A DNA stretch of 64,000 nucleotides from Phenylobacterium sp. (GCF_004297125.1 NZ_SCVD01000030.1:62001-126000); one strand, 5' to 3'. Positions 29,262 to 38,498 are shown, numbered from the stretch's first letter. Made by a program: numbers and translations. The notes: generated by a model from the sequence alone, not told the origin.

Positions 29262-30655
29262 GTCTCACTCGTCAGCAGCGGGAAATCGATCTCGCAGGAC
29301 ACGCCGCCGGGATGGAACGCCAGCCGCGCAACGCCGCTCAGGCCCTGCACGCTGCGCTCGATCAGCCGGGTGCCGAACCCGCGGGTGTTCGGCGCCTGGA
29401 CGGGCGGCCCGCCGCGTTCGGTCCAGACCAGGCGCAACCATTTCGCGCCGTCGATCTCGTGCAGAGCCCAATCGACCTCGACCGTGCCGCCGTCGGACAG
29501 CGCGCCATACTTCGCCGCGTTCGTCGCGAGCTCGCCCATCACCATGCCCAGGGTCACCGCCCGGTTGGGGCTCAGCATCACGTCCGGCCCCGTCAGCCGA
29601 AACCGACCTTCGACCCCCCGGCCGTAGGGGCTGAGTTGCTCCAAGGCGACGTCGCGGACCAGGGCTCCGCCCCAGTCGTTGCGGGTGAGGACGTCGTGGC
29701 TCTGCGACAGGGCGGCGAGCCGCGCGGTCAGCGCCTCGGTGAAGGCCTCCGGGTCCCTGGCCGTCCTGAGCGTCTGGTGAACGATCGCCTGGACGCTGGC
29801 CAAGGTGTTCTTAACCCGGTGGTTCAGTTCCCTGATCAGGAGCGCCTGGCGTTCCTCGCCCTCGCGGCGGACGGTGACGTCGCGGATCACGCTGGATATC
29901 AGCCCGCCGTCGCTGCCCGGCAGGAGGTTGAGGTTCGTTTCGATGGGGAACTGCGAACCGTCCTTGCGCAGGCCGAACAGGTTGCGGCCGTAGCCCATGC
30001 GCCGCAGCCGCGGCGCGGCCAGGAAGGCGGCGATCCGTCCCTGGTGGCCACTTCGAAACTCGTCGGGCATGAGCTTCGTGATCGGTTGGCCGATCAGGTC
30101 TGCCCGGGCGTAGCCGAACATCCGCTCGGCCTCGGTGTTGACGAGGACGATCTGCTCGTCCCGGTCCGCGATGACCATGGCGTCCGGGGCGGTCTCCAGC
30201 AGGTCGCGGAAACGCGCTTCGCCGGCGCGGAGATGGTCGTTGAGCTCGCCGATGCGGGCGAGCGACCTCTTCAGCGCGGAGTTCGTGACCAGCAGGGTCG
30301 AGATGATCGCCACGTCCAGCAGCGCGACGAAGATGAACATCAACGTCGCGGATGTCGCCTGCGCCGCGGATTGCGCCGGGACCGGTATGAGAGTGGAGGC
30401 CGCCGCCGCAGCAGCGACGGCGACGAGGCCAGGGGCTGTCCCGAAGAGCAGGGTCACCAGGATCACTGCGGGAAAGAAGGTGATGAACTGGGCGCCGATC
30501 AGCCACGGCGATATCGCCTGGCGCAGCAGGAGCGCGACGAGGACCGCCGCTAGGCTCGCCGCGACGCCGACAAGCGCGTTCGTGCGGGGGTTCAACCTGC
30601 CGCCCAAGAGACCTGCTTGCATGAGGAAGGAGGCGAGGCGCCGAACCGGAAGCAT
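29258..30655 (-). CDS. HWE/HisKA_2-type sensor histidine kinase with membrane region and PAS domain
   Basis: A 465-residue kinase. Residues about 27-125 hold three or four membrane helices of MASE/DUF4118 style. A PAS domain follows (about 146-262, [16 protein letters not shown] to [11 protein letters not shown]). The phospho-acceptor box is [13 protein letters not shown] with His279, typical of HWE/HisKA_2 kinases. The ATPase part has [14 protein letters not shown] and a GFGTRLIER end. The start is ATG 30655 or ATG 30622, with no clear ribosome site for either. An FNR/FixK-like dyad lies upstream. Confidence 0.92.
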   Translation of the reverse strand: MLPVRRLASFLMQAGLLGGRLNPRTNALVGVAASLAAVLVALLLRQAISPWLIGAQFITFFPAVILVTLLFGTAPGLVAVAAAAAASTLIPVPAQSAAQATSATLMFIFVALLDVAIISTLLVTNSALKRSLARIGELNDHLRAGEARFRDLLETAPDAMVIADRDEQIVLVNTEAERMFGYARADLIGQPITKLMPDEFRSGHQGRIAAFLAAPRLRRMGYGRNLFGLRKDGSQFPIETNLNLLPGSDGGLISSVIRDVTVRREGEERQALLIRELNHRVKNTLASVQAIVHQTLRTARDPEAFTEALTARLAALSQSHDVLTRNDWGGALVRDVALEQLSPYGRGVEGRFRLTGPDVMLSPNRAVTLGMVMGELATNAAKYGALSDGGTVEVDWALHEIDGAKWLRLVWTERGGPPVQAPNTRGFGTRLIERSVQGLSGVARLAFHPGGVSCEIDFPLLTSET

Positions 30656-30687
30656 GACTTAGTTCGGCTGGCGGGGGCGTTCAGGCA

Positions 30688-30701
30688 TTGATCCCGGTCA
30701 A
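30688..30701. promoter_or_regulatory. FNR/FixK-like box upstream of the HWE kinase
   Basis: TTGAT-CCCG-GTCAA differs at one arm position from the FNR/FixK consensus TTGAT-N4-ATCAA. Its centre is about 40 bases before the kinase ATG at 30655 and about 72 before the alternative ATG at 30622. It lies between the CoA-transferase stop and the kinase start. Oxygen- or redox-linked control of the kinase operon is therefore possible. Confidence 0.35.
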
Positions 30702-30709
30702 TACCGCGA

Positions 30710-31906
30710 TCAGGCCGCCGCGCCGTCCGCGAACATCGCCTCGATTTCCGCTTCACCGTAGCCGACCTCGGCCAGGACCTGGCGGGTGTGCTCGCCCAGT
30801 TTCGGCGCGGCTGGGCGACGATCGAGGTCGGCGCCGGGGAATCGGGCCGGAGCGGCCGGCGAGCGGTAGGTCCCGCCCTGGCCGTCTTCCACCTCGACGA
30901 AGGCGCCGGCGGCGGCCACCTGTGGATCGGCGGCCACCTCGGCGGGAAGCTGCATGGGCGCCCAGGCGAGGTCGGCGGCATCCAGGCGACGTGCGATCTC
31001 TTCGAACGGAAGGGCGGCGAAACCCGCATCCAGTTCGGCGGCAAGCAGGGCGGCGTTCAGGCGGCGGGCCTTGCCGGTGGCGAAACGCTCGTCGGTGATC
31101 AGGTCGGCGCGGCCGGCGGCCGCGCAGAATTTCTCCCAGCCGCCGCCGGAGCCGCGCGGATTATGTACGAACCAGCGACCCTCCACGCTGCGATAGTAGT
31201 TGGCCAGCGCGTTGATGGGGTTGGCGCGGGGCCGCACCGACGCGACCCGGCCGAACTTGAGCTGCACCGCCAGGTCGGAGCCCGTCAGATAGACGCCCGA
31301 CGCCAGCAACGAGGTCTGCACCAGGCGTCCCTCGCCCGTGCTGTTCCGCTCGTACAGCGCCGCCAGAATCGCCGAGACGGTGGCCAGGGATGTGGCGTGG
31401 TCTCCCACCCCGGAGGTGCGCAGGAACGGCTCGGCCCCCTTCGGCGCGGTCATGTAGCCCACGCCGGCGCGGGCCCAGAAGGCGGTCACGTCGAAGCCGG
31501 GCAGGTGCGCGTCGGGCCCTTCCAGGCCGTAGCCGGTGATCACCGCATAGACGAGCCGGGGATTGGCCTTGCGCAGGGTCGCGTCGTCCAGGCCATACTT
31601 CTTCAGCGAGACGGGCCGCACGTTGGTCAGGAAGACGTCGGCGCCGGCGGCCAGCCTGGCCAGGGCGTCGCGGCCCGCCGGCTTGGCGATGTCAAGGACC
31701 ACGCCGCGCTTGCCGCGGTTGTCGAGCTCGAAGGTCGGGTTGGCGCCCAGGTCGTTGGCGAGATCCTGGAAGACGTGGCGCATGTTGTCGCCGCCGGGGC
31801 GCTCGACCTTGATGACCGACGCCCCCCAGTCGGCGAGGATCCCGCAGGCGCCGGGCCCGGCGATATAGGCGGAGAAATCGACAACCTTCAGACCTTCGAG
31901 CAGCAC
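30710..31906 (-). CDS. CaiB/BaiF-family (class III) CoA transferase
   Basis: A 398-residue protein with the class III pattern: LEGLKVVDFSAYIAGPGA and DWGASVIKVERPGGD at the N-terminus, LDNRGKRGVVLD, the catalytic aspartate in LPGFDVTAFWARAG (about Asp139), and the C-terminal APMQLPAEVAADPQ. It moves CoA between carboxylic acids. Donor and acceptor are unknown. I take the GTG at 31906, preceded by GGGAG, as the start. The frame continues a little further upstream. Confidence 0.88.
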   Translation of the reverse strand: MLLEGLKVVDFSAYIAGPGACGILADWGASVIKVERPGGDNMRHVFQDLANDLGANPTFELDNRGKRGVVLDIAKPAGRDALARLAAGADVFLTNVRPVSLKKYGLDDATLRKANPRLVYAVITGYGLEGPDAHLPGFDVTAFWARAGVGYMTAPKGAEPFLRTSGVGDHATSLATVSAILAALYERNSTGEGRLVQTSLLASGVYLTGSDLAVQLKFGRVASVRPRANPINALANYYRSVEGRWFVHNPRGSGGGWEKFCAAAGRADLITDERFATGKARRLNAALLAAELDAGFAALPFEEIARRLDAADLAWAPMQLPAEVAADPQVAAAGAFVEVEDGQGGTYRSPAAPARFPGADLDRRPAAPKLGEHTRQVLAEVGYGEAEIEAMFADGAAA

Positions 31907-31958
31907 GCGGACACTCCCTTTTTGGGGGCGCACCGTAGCGGAGGTGACCGGGCGGCGC

Positions 31959-33731
31959 CTATGCCGCCGAACGATCGTTCGCCGGCGCCTTGGCCGGCAG
32001 GCCCGTGGACAGGGCCTCGGCGATGGCCCGCGCCGCGGCGGTCACGGCCACGGGCCGGCGCAGCAGGGCGTCGGCGCCCGCGGCAAGCGCGGCCTGGCAC
32101 TCGCCGGCGTCGCCGGTGGTGAGGGCCACGACCGGGGTCCGGGCCGCGGCGCCCGTCAGCCCGCGCAGCGCCGCGATGGTGTCCGCCCCGTCGGCGACCA
32201 CGAGGTCCAGGTCGCAGATACGGGCGAGATCGACGGCGCGGCTCCCGTCGGCGGCATGGACCACCTGGTGGCCCAGTTGCTCCAGACTGGCCCGCAGCAT
32301 GGCGGCGGCCAGGGTGTCGGTCTCCACGGTGAGGATGCGCAGGCGCCGGCCGGCGCGCTCGAGGGCAGGTGGGGGCGGCGGCTCGGCGGCCCCCATCCGT
32401 ACGGCGGGGTCGAAGGGCAGCTCCAGGGTGAAACAGCTCCCGACGCCCGGGGCGCTCTCGGCGCGCAGGTCTCCGCCCATCAGCCGGGCGAGCTGGGTCG
32501 CCAGCGGCAGGCCCAGGCCGGCGCCGCCCGCCCCCGCGCTGGTGCGGGCGACACGCTCGAACGGGCGCAGGGCCGACGCCAGCTCCGGGTCCGTGAGGCC
32601 GGGCCCCGTGTCGGCCACCGCGGCCGCGATGCGATCCCGCGCCGGCAGCGAAAGGCGGACTTCGACCCGGCCCCGGACGGTGAACTTCACGGCGTTGCCG
32701 ATCAGGGCGGCCAGGACCTGGCGGACCCGAGCGGGATCGGCGATGGCGGCGCCCCCGCCATCGGCGAGGGCGGCGTCGACATGGACCGCCAGTTCCAGCC
32801 CCTTGGCGGCGGCGGCCGGCCGATGCAGCAGGATGAGGTCGCGGGCGACGGCGGTGAGGTCCACCGGCTGCGGCTCCACGGTCAGGCGGCCGGCCTCCGC
32901 GCTTTCGGCGTCCACGGTGGTCTCAAGCACTGCCAGCAGGTCGTTCACGGCGTCGAGGGCGGCGGAGATCTGCTGGCGCGAGGGCGCGGCGCGGCCCCGC
33001 CCGACAGCCGAGGCCAGCACATGGGCGACGCCGGTCAGGCCGTTGCGGATCTCGTCGGACAGGGTCGAGACCAGGTCGGACTTGGAGCGGGCCAGCCGGC
33101 GGGCCGCCTCCGCCTGCTCGACGCGCTCGGCGATCAGCACCTCGCGCTCGGCGGCCAGGGCGAACTGGCTGCGCAGGATGCGGTTGACCAGAAGGGCCAG
33201 CGCCAATCCCAGCGCCGCGGCGGCCAAGGCCAGGCGGGCCATCGCCGGGTTCCCGCCTCCGACGAAGAGTGCGACCAGGGGGCCGGCGATGGCCACGGGC
33301 GCCACAATCAGCAGGCTGGGCAGCCATGGGGTGGCGAAGACCACGCAGATCATGGCCGCGCCCAGGGTGAGCAACAGCAGGGTTTCGCGCACGGGGCCGG
33401 CGAAGTGGGCGAACAGGGCCAACTGGGCGATCGCCAGCGCCCAGACGAGGCCCGAGATGACATGCACCTGCGCACGCCTGCGTAGATCGGTCGCAGCCGG
33501 GGTCTTCAGCCAGTTCACGGCCGCATAGAACACGCCCCAACCCACCGCGAAGGCCGCGAAGCTGAGGCTCATCCAGGCCACGTTCGCCGCATGGCTGGCG
33601 ACCCAGACGAAGATCGGCAGGCAGACGCCAAACGCCAGCAATGCATAGGGAAGCAGGGCGGTCTGAACGCTCATCCCCTGCGCGTCGGCGGTGAGGCCGA
33701 GGCCCGGGTCGGGCGACTTGGTGGCGGCCAC
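31959..33731 (-). CDS. Hybrid histidine kinase homologue with degenerate H-box and receiver (probable pseudokinase)
   Basis: A 590-residue protein with about six membrane helices, a coiled segment, a HisKA-like region, an ATPase domain and a receiver. The H-box reads LVSTLSDEIRNGLTGV: the expected His is Asp (codon GAC at 33056-33054, Asp226) and the usual TP is NG. The ATPase boxes look usable (LIGNAVKFTV, DTGPGL, GGAGLGLPLA). The receiver starts LTVETD instead of an Asp pair and has Arg for the conserved Lys (LLRRPVA), but keeps an Asp in VVADGAD. GTG 33731 follows AAGGG. It is divergent from a DUF2336 gene. Confidence 0.9.
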   Translation of the reverse strand: MAATKSPDPGLGLTADAQGMSVQTALLPYALLAFGVCLPIFVWVASHAANVAWMSLSFAAFAVGWGVFYAAVNWLKTPAATDLRRRAQVHVISGLVWALAIAQLALFAHFAGPVRETLLLLTLGAAMICVVFATPWLPSLLIVAPVAIAGPLVALFVGGGNPAMARLALAAAALGLALALLVNRILRSQFALAAEREVLIAERVEQAEAARRLARSKSDLVSTLSDEIRNGLTGVAHVLASAVGRGRAAPSRQQISAALDAVNDLLAVLETTVDAESAEAGRLTVEPQPVDLTAVARDLILLHRPAAAAKGLELAVHVDAALADGGGAAIADPARVRQVLAALIGNAVKFTVRGRVEVRLSLPARDRIAAAVADTGPGLTDPELASALRPFERVARTSAGAGGAGLGLPLATQLARLMGGDLRAESAPGVGSCFTLELPFDPAVRMGAAEPPPPPALERAGRRLRILTVETDTLAAAMLRASLEQLGHQVVHAADGSRAVDLARICDLDLVVADGADTIAALRGLTGAAARTPVVALTTGDAGECQAALAAGADALLRRPVAVTAAARAIAEALSTGLPAKAPANDRSAA

Positions 33732-33811
33732 AGACGGGTCCCTTCGCATGCGAGGGAGCACGATAGGAAGCCAGCCGTTGGCGCGCCGTTACGCGAGATC
33801 CTTAATCCACA

Positions 33812-33869
33812 GATTCGGTCGGCAACCTCCCGTTAAGCTTCGCGGCGCAAATGTCGAATCGCGGGACTC
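33812..33869. promoter_or_regulatory. Three GANTC (CcrM-type methylation) sites in a divergent promoter region
   Basis: GATTC (33812-33816), GAATC (33856-33860) and GACTC (33865-33869) fall within 58 bases between the degenerate kinase and the first DUF2336 gene. In Caulobacterales, GANTC sites are methylated by CcrM, and methylated promoters can be activated by GcrA, linking transcription to the cell cycle. Such AT-containing sites are uncommon in DNA this GC-rich, so the cluster is suggestive. Confidence 0.45.
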
Positions 33870-33903
33870 CGAAGCTGCTTCGGATGGGGGATGAGAGACG
33901 GGG

Positions 33904-35055
33904 ATGGCGACGACGCGATCAGCGCTGACGGATGAGGATATCCGTACGCTGGTGAAAGGCGCGACGCCGGACGAGCGCGCGCTCGCGGCCCGCAAGCTTT
34001 GCCAGAACATGGATCGTGCGCCGCTCAGCGACGAGGATCGGGCGCTGGCCGCCGACATCCTGCGCGTCATGGCGGCCGATGCGGCCGAACTGGTGCGCAA
34101 GGCCATCGCCGAGACCTTGAGGTCCTCGCCCGTCGTGCCGCGCGATGTCGCGGTGCAGCTTGCGCGCGACGTCGAGGGCGTCTGCCTGCCGCTGCTCAGC
34201 TTCTCGCCGGCCTTCACGGACGCCGACCTGGCCGAGATCGTCCGCCTGGGCGGGCCCGTGCGCCAGGTGGCCATCGCCAAGCGGCCCGAACTGAGCCGCA
34301 CCGTCACCGACAGCCTGGCCGAGCATGGGGGGGAGCGCGCCGTGGCGGCGGCCTGCGCCAATCCGGGCGCGGATTTCGCCGAGAGCAGCCTGAGTCGCGT
34401 CATCGACCGGTTCGAGGTTTCCGAGCGCGTGCTGGCGGCGGTGGCATACCGCAACGTCCTGCCGCTGGCGATCACGGAGCGGCTGATAAGCCTGGTCACC
34501 GACAAGGTCCGGGACCATCTGGTCACCCACCATGCGGTCACGGCCGAGACCGCCCTGGAGGTCGTCACCGGCGCGGCCGAGCGGGCGACCGTCGACATCG
34601 TCGACCAGGCGGGCCGGACCGCGGACGTGCGCGGCCTGGTCACGCACCTCAACGCCGAAAGGCGCCTCACCGCCTCGTTGCTGCTTCGGGCGCTGGCGAA
34701 CGGGCACATGACCTTCTTCGAGTGGGGCGTGGCCGAGCTGGCGGGGGTGCCGCATCACCGCACCTGGCTGATGATCCATGACGCGGGGCCGCTGGGCCTG
34801 CGCGCGATCTACGAGCGGGCCGGCCTGCCCGCGCGGCTGTTCCCGGCGTTCCGTGCGGCGGTGGATACCTTCCATTCCATGGAATTCGATGGCGGCGCCA
34901 AGGACCAGGAACGGTTCCAGGAGCGCATGCTGCAGCGGTTCATGACCCAGCCGGAACAGGCCTCGCGGGAAGACGTGGACTATCTGCTCGCCCGCATGGA
35001 CCGGACGGCCGGGGCCCCGCGCGAGGCCGAACGCGAAGCGGTGATGATCGGCTGA
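33904..35055 (+). CDS. DUF2336 domain protein 1
   Basis: A 383-residue, all-helical, soluble protein of the DUF2336 family, with the repeat-like pattern of short helices seen there (VRKAIAETLRSSPVVPRDVAVQLARDV, then EIVRLGGPVRQVAIAKR). Function of the family is unknown. Helical HEAT-like packing suggests protein binding. A second member lies 2.2 kb away on the opposite strand. The neighbouring divergent gene is a degenerate kinase and the promoter has three GANTC sites. Confidence 0.85.
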   Translation: MATTRSALTDEDIRTLVKGATPDERALAARKLCQNMDRAPLSDEDRALAADILRVMAADAAELVRKAIAETLRSSPVVPRDVAVQLARDVEGVCLPLLSFSPAFTDADLAEIVRLGGPVRQVAIAKRPELSRTVTDSLAEHGGERAVAAACANPGADFAESSLSRVIDRFEVSERVLAAVAYRNVLPLAITERLISLVTDKVRDHLVTHHAVTAETALEVVTGAAERATVDIVDQAGRTADVRGLVTHLNAERRLTASLLLRALANGHMTFFEWGVAELAGVPHHRTWLMIHDAGPLGLRAIYERAGLPARLFPAFRAAVDTFHSMEFDGGAKDQERFQERMLQRFMTQPEQASREDVDYLLARMDRTAGAPREAEREAVMIG

Positions 35056-35111
35056 TCCGCTTCCCTCGGGTCAGTCTTGCCTGCGCCGGAGCCGCGGCCC
35101 AAGCTGACGCG

Positions 35112-35915
35112 ATGAGCGAAACGCCGAAGACGGAGCCGGCCGAGACGAAGCCGGCCGCGACGATCCTGCTCCTGCGGGACGAACCGGAATTCGAAGTCCT
35201 GATGGTCAAGCGCCATCACCAGATCGACTTCGCATCGGGCGCCCTGGTGTTCCCGGGCGGCAAGACCCATGCGGGCGACCAGGACCCGGCCTGGGCCGGC
35301 TACACCATGGGCTGGGACCAGTTCGACGAGGAACAGAGAACCCTCCGCATCGGCGCGATCCGCGAGGCCTACGAGGAGGCCGGCATCCTCCTGGCCGAGG
35401 GGCTGGACGGGTCCGACTTCGCCGAGGTGTGCGACCCGGACGTGCGCTCGGCGGTGGACCGGGGCGAGCGGGCGTTCATCGACGTGGTGCGCGAGCTGGG
35501 CGTGCGGCTGCGCCTGGACGCGCTGGCGGTCTTCGCGCGCTGGATCACGCCGACCATGATGCCGAAACGCTTCGACACCTGGTTCTACGCGGTCCGTGCA
35601 CCGGCCGACCAGGTGGCGGCGGCCGACGGGCGCGAGGCGGTGGACGCCGAATGGATCGCGCCGGCCGAGATCCTGCGGCTGGCCGACGCCGGCGAGCGGA
35701 CGGTGATCTTCCCGACGCGGATGAACGTGCAGCTTCTGGCCGAGGCGTCGAGCGCCGGGGACTGCGTGGCGCGCGCGCGGGCGCGCACGCTGGTCACCGT
35801 GTTGCCGAAGATGGAGACGCGTGCGGACGGACGGTATCTGGTCCTGCCGCCGGACGCCGGCTACGGCGCGGTGGCCGAGCCGATGGACCGCGCCGCTCTG
35901 GCGATGAAGGTCTAG
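35112..35915 (+). CDS. NUDIX hydrolase (NUDT19-like)
   Basis: The 267-residue protein has ALVFPGGKTHAGDQDP, and after an insertion of about 30 residues the helix AIREAYEEAGILLAEG, the metal-binding part of the Nudix box. The long insertion in the box is the feature of NUDT19/RP2-type hydrolases, several of which cleave CoA or acyl-CoA. The rest (ARWITPTMMPKRFDTWFYA, EWIAPAEILRLADAGE) fits this group. It stops five bases before the convergent Hpt gene. Confidence 0.87.
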   Translation: MSETPKTEPAETKPAATILLLRDEPEFEVLMVKRHHQIDFASGALVFPGGKTHAGDQDPAWAGYTMGWDQFDEEQRTLRIGAIREAYEEAGILLAEGLDGSDFAEVCDPDVRSAVDRGERAFIDVVRELGVRLRLDALAVFARWITPTMMPKRFDTWFYAVRAPADQVAAADGREAVDAEWIAPAEILRLADAGERTVIFPTRMNVQLLAEASSAGDCVARARARTLVTVLPKMETRADGRYLVLPPDAGYGAVAEPMDRAALAMKV

Positions 35916-35920
35916 GGACC

Positions 35921-36406
35921 CTAGGCGCCGAATTCCTTGATCCGGCCTTCGAGCTCCTGGACCAGGATCTTGCCGATCGGATGGTCCTCGGTCTTGATCT
36001 CGTCCCGCGCGGCCGCCTTGATGGCGTCGATATGCGCCTCGATCAGGCCCACAGGCGCCTGCAGGCGCTTGGACTTGTCGTCGATCAGGCGGCAGAGCAG
36101 GCCGGCGATGCGGGTGATCAGCGGGAAGCCGTAGGTGGCGCCGAGACCCTTCAGGTCGTGGGCGCGCAGGTAGAGGCTTTCCATGTTCTCGACGGTGGCG
36201 CCTTCGGCGCGGACGGTCTGGCGGGCGCCGTCGAGCTTGGTGATCTCGTCGTTCAGCCACTGGGTGAAGTTGCCCGAGAGGCTCTTCAAGGCCGCTTCAG
36301 CCTTGGCGATGGCCGCCGGATCGATGGCGCCGAGACGGCCGCCGCCCACCTTCAGACGAAGGGCGCTGGGGGCCTGGATCATCTGGCCGGACTTGGGTTC
36401 GCTCAC
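35921..36406 (-). CDS. Histidine-containing phosphotransfer (Hpt) domain protein
   Basis: A 161-residue protein with an Hpt four-helix bundle. The phospho-acceptor is His83 in YLRAHDLKGLGATYGFP. The N-terminal 50 residues are a variable extension, and the C-terminal helices carry the rest of the bundle (DDKSKRLQAPVGLIEAHIDAI). The start is a GTG preceded by GGGAG. Such stand-alone Hpt proteins relay phosphate between a hybrid kinase and a response regulator. Partners could be the hybrid kinase at 17752 or others elsewhere. Confidence 0.87.
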   Translation of the reverse strand: MSEPKSGQMIQAPSALRLKVGGGRLGAIDPAAIAKAEAALKSLSGNFTQWLNDEITKLDGARQTVRAEGATVENMESLYLRAHDLKGLGATYGFPLITRIAGLLCRLIDDKSKRLQAPVGLIEAHIDAIKAAARDEIKTEDHPIGKILVQELEGRIKEFGA

Positions 36407-36445
36407 GTGACACTCCCGAACGATCGCCCGTCGAAAGTAAGGTGA

Positions 36446-36462
36446 ACCCGTTAACAACGGGT
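36446..36462. terminator. Hairpin between nadK and the Hpt gene
   Basis: ACCCGTT and AACGGGT form a perfect seven-base-pair inverted repeat with three bases between, just beyond the NAD kinase stop and 40 bases before the Hpt start. A CCCGCGCGGG palindrome (36468-36477) adjoins the stop codon. This may end nadK transcripts or be an operator for the Hpt gene. Confidence 0.35.
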
Positions 36463-36477
36463 ATTGGCCCGCGCGGG

Positions 36478-37254
36478 TCAGACCGAGAATTGTTCCGCCA
36501 GAACACGCTCTTCCAGGCTGCGGCCGGCGTCGAACAGCATGACCAGCGACACGTCGCGGTCCTCGGCGATGTAGACTTCCACCACGTTGGGAGCCTCGAA
36601 GTTGTCGGCCACGGCGCTGACCGGCCGCTTCGGCGCCTCCAGCACCTCGAGGCGCAGCCGAGCAGTGTGCGACAGCAGGGCGCCGCGCCAGCGGCGGGGG
36701 CGGAAGGCGCTGATCGGGGTCAGGGCCAGGATCTTCGCGTCCAGGGGGATGATCGGCCCGTGCGCCGACAGGTTGTAGGCGGTCGAGCCCATGGGCGTGG
36801 AAATGAGGGCGCCGTCGCAGATCATCTCCGACAGCCGCACCTTGCCATCGACCGAGATGCGCAGCTTCGCCGCCTGGCGGGTGGTGCGCAGCAGGCTGAC
36901 CTCGTTGAAGGCCAGGGCCTCGTGGGTCTTGCCGTCGACGTCCACGGCCTGCATCCGCAGGGGATGAATCTCGGCCTGTTCGGCGGCGTTGATCCGGCCC
37001 AGCAGGTCCTCGTCGTGGTGGTCGTTCATCAGGAAGCCGACCGAACCGCGGTTCATGCCGTAGATCGGCTTGCCCGCGTCCATCAGTTCGTGGACCGTTT
37101 CCAGCATGAAGCCGTCGCCGCCCAGGGCGACGATAACCTGGGCCTCGTCGAGTCCGGCGTCGCCATAGCGCGCGACGAGTTTCTCCCGTGCCTCCTGGGC
37201 TTCCGGCCGGTTGCTGGCGACGAAGGTGAGGCGGGTGACGAACGACTTTTTCAT
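36478..37254 (-). CDS. nadK: NAD kinase
   Basis: A 258-residue protein with the nucleotide-binding ALGGDGFM motif (GGDG at 45-48), [27 protein letters not shown] and the [16 protein letters not shown] region, all diagnostic of NAD kinase, which makes NADP from NAD with ATP or polyphosphate. It is slightly shorter than the E. coli enzyme (292), as in many alphaproteobacteria. The start codon is ATG, with no strong ribosome site seen. Confidence 0.93.
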   Translation of the reverse strand: MKKSFVTRLTFVASNRPEAQEAREKLVARYGDAGLDEAQVIVALGGDGFMLETVHELMDAGKPIYGMNRGSVGFLMNDHHDEDLLGRINAAEQAEIHPLRMQAVDVDGKTHEALAFNEVSLLRTTRQAAKLRISVDGKVRLSEMICDGALISTPMGSTAYNLSAHGPIIPLDAKILALTPISAFRPRRWRGALLSHTARLRLEVLEAPKRPVSAVADNFEAPNVVEVYIAEDRDVSLVMLFDAGRSLEERVLAEQFSV

Positions 37255-37304
37255 CGGCCGCCAGAAACGCTGAAGCTCCGCGCCGTGTCAAACGGCGGTT
37301 CGAG

Positions 37305-38444
37305 TCAGATGTGCGACAGCGCCCGGGCGGCCTGGCGGAAGGCCGCGCCCGCCACCTCGGCGGTCACCGGGGCGAAGGCTACCGACGCCTTGCGCGCGCC
37401 TTCGGCGCCGCCGCCCGGCCGGCCCTCGTTGAGCTTGCGCGTCATCTCCAGGATGTCGGGGAAGACGCTGCGGTCGATGCCGACCGCGGCGCAGGCGAGC
37501 GCCAGCAGTTCCGGCCGGTCCGAATCGAGGGTCGCCTGGACGTGGTTCGAATCGAAGCGGCCCAGCATGGCGAGCGAGGTGGCGAAGAGGCCGAGACGGC
37601 CCTCCCGCAGGGCGCGGATCAGATAACCCGGCCGCAGCTGGCCGGCGGAGTGCAGCTTGTCGATCAGCCGCTGCTCCATCACCTCGCGCTCGCCCTCGCG
37701 CGCGGTGCGCGGCTGGGCCTCGGTGGAGACGCCGTTCTGGGCCTCGTTCATGGAGGCGGCGAGCGCCTCGTCCAGCACGGTGACGTCGAGGCGGAACCGG
37801 TCGGCCAGGCCCTGGCGGAGGGCGAGGCCCACCCAGAGGTACAGGCGCTTGGCGAGCTGGCCGGTCAGCTTGGGGTGCTGGGACAGCGGGGTGCGCAGGG
37901 CGGCGATCTGGCGCGAGGCCTCGACCAACTCGTCCATGTCGCTGAGCGTCAGCTCCGCGGTGGGGTTGCCGGCGAGGGCCGTGAGCACCGCGGGCTCGCC
38001 CTGTTCCAGGATCGCGGACACCACCGCGTGCGTGAGCCGGGGCCGGCGCGCCACCTCGATCTGATGCTCGATGGTGGCCTCGACCAGCAGCCGGATCAGG
38101 TCCAGCTCCTTGAGCACCGGGCTTTGCGAGATGATCGGGCGGGCGATCTCGATGTCGTCGAGCGCCAGCACATTGACGAGGGCGTTCGGCGCCCAGTCGG
38201 CGGCGGCCAGCTTCTCGGACAGGCGATGGCGGATGTCGCGCTCGGCCTCGACCACGAGGCTCATGAAGATCGAGGAAAGCAGGGCCTGGATCGCCGGACC
38301 CTTCATGGCTTCGCCGGCGTAGGGAGAATCGCAAAGATCCGCGATCGCCAGGAGCAGGCGTTCACGGTCCGCCGGCTGGCGGCTCTTGGCGAGATCGAGC
38401 AGGCTTTCGCTGCTCATCGCGAGACTCAACGCCGGATCTCCCAT
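37305..38444 (-). CDS. DUF2336 domain protein 2
   Basis: A 379-residue soluble helical protein of the same family as the gene at 33904. The recognisable region spans LLDLAKSRQPADRERLLLAIADLC through the helix pairs RHRLSEKLAAADWAPNALVNVLA and ARPIISQSPVLKELDLIRLL. The C-terminal half has LIRALREGRLGLFATSLAMLGRFD, equivalent to the RALANGHMTFFEWGVAELAGV part of the other copy. I take ATG 38444, but ATG 38417 and 38498 are also in frame. The promoter region has GACTC sites at 38423-38427 and 38472-38476. Confidence 0.82.
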   Translation of the reverse strand: MGDPALSLAMSSESLLDLAKSRQPADRERLLLAIADLCDSPYAGEAMKGPAIQALLSSIFMSLVVEAERDIRHRLSEKLAAADWAPNALVNVLALDDIEIARPIISQSPVLKELDLIRLLVEATIEHQIEVARRPRLTHAVVSAILEQGEPAVLTALAGNPTAELTLSDMDELVEASRQIAALRTPLSQHPKLTGQLAKRLYLWVGLALRQGLADRFRLDVTVLDEALAASMNEAQNGVSTEAQPRTAREGEREVMEQRLIDKLHSAGQLRPGYLIRALREGRLGLFATSLAMLGRFDSNHVQATLDSDRPELLALACAAVGIDRSVFPDILEMTRKLNEGRPGGGAEGARKASVAFAPVTAEVAGAAFRQAARALSHI

Positions 38445-38498
38445 TTCTACAGTACGAACGCGGCTATAGCTGACTCTGGGCTTGCCGGGTGAAGACAT

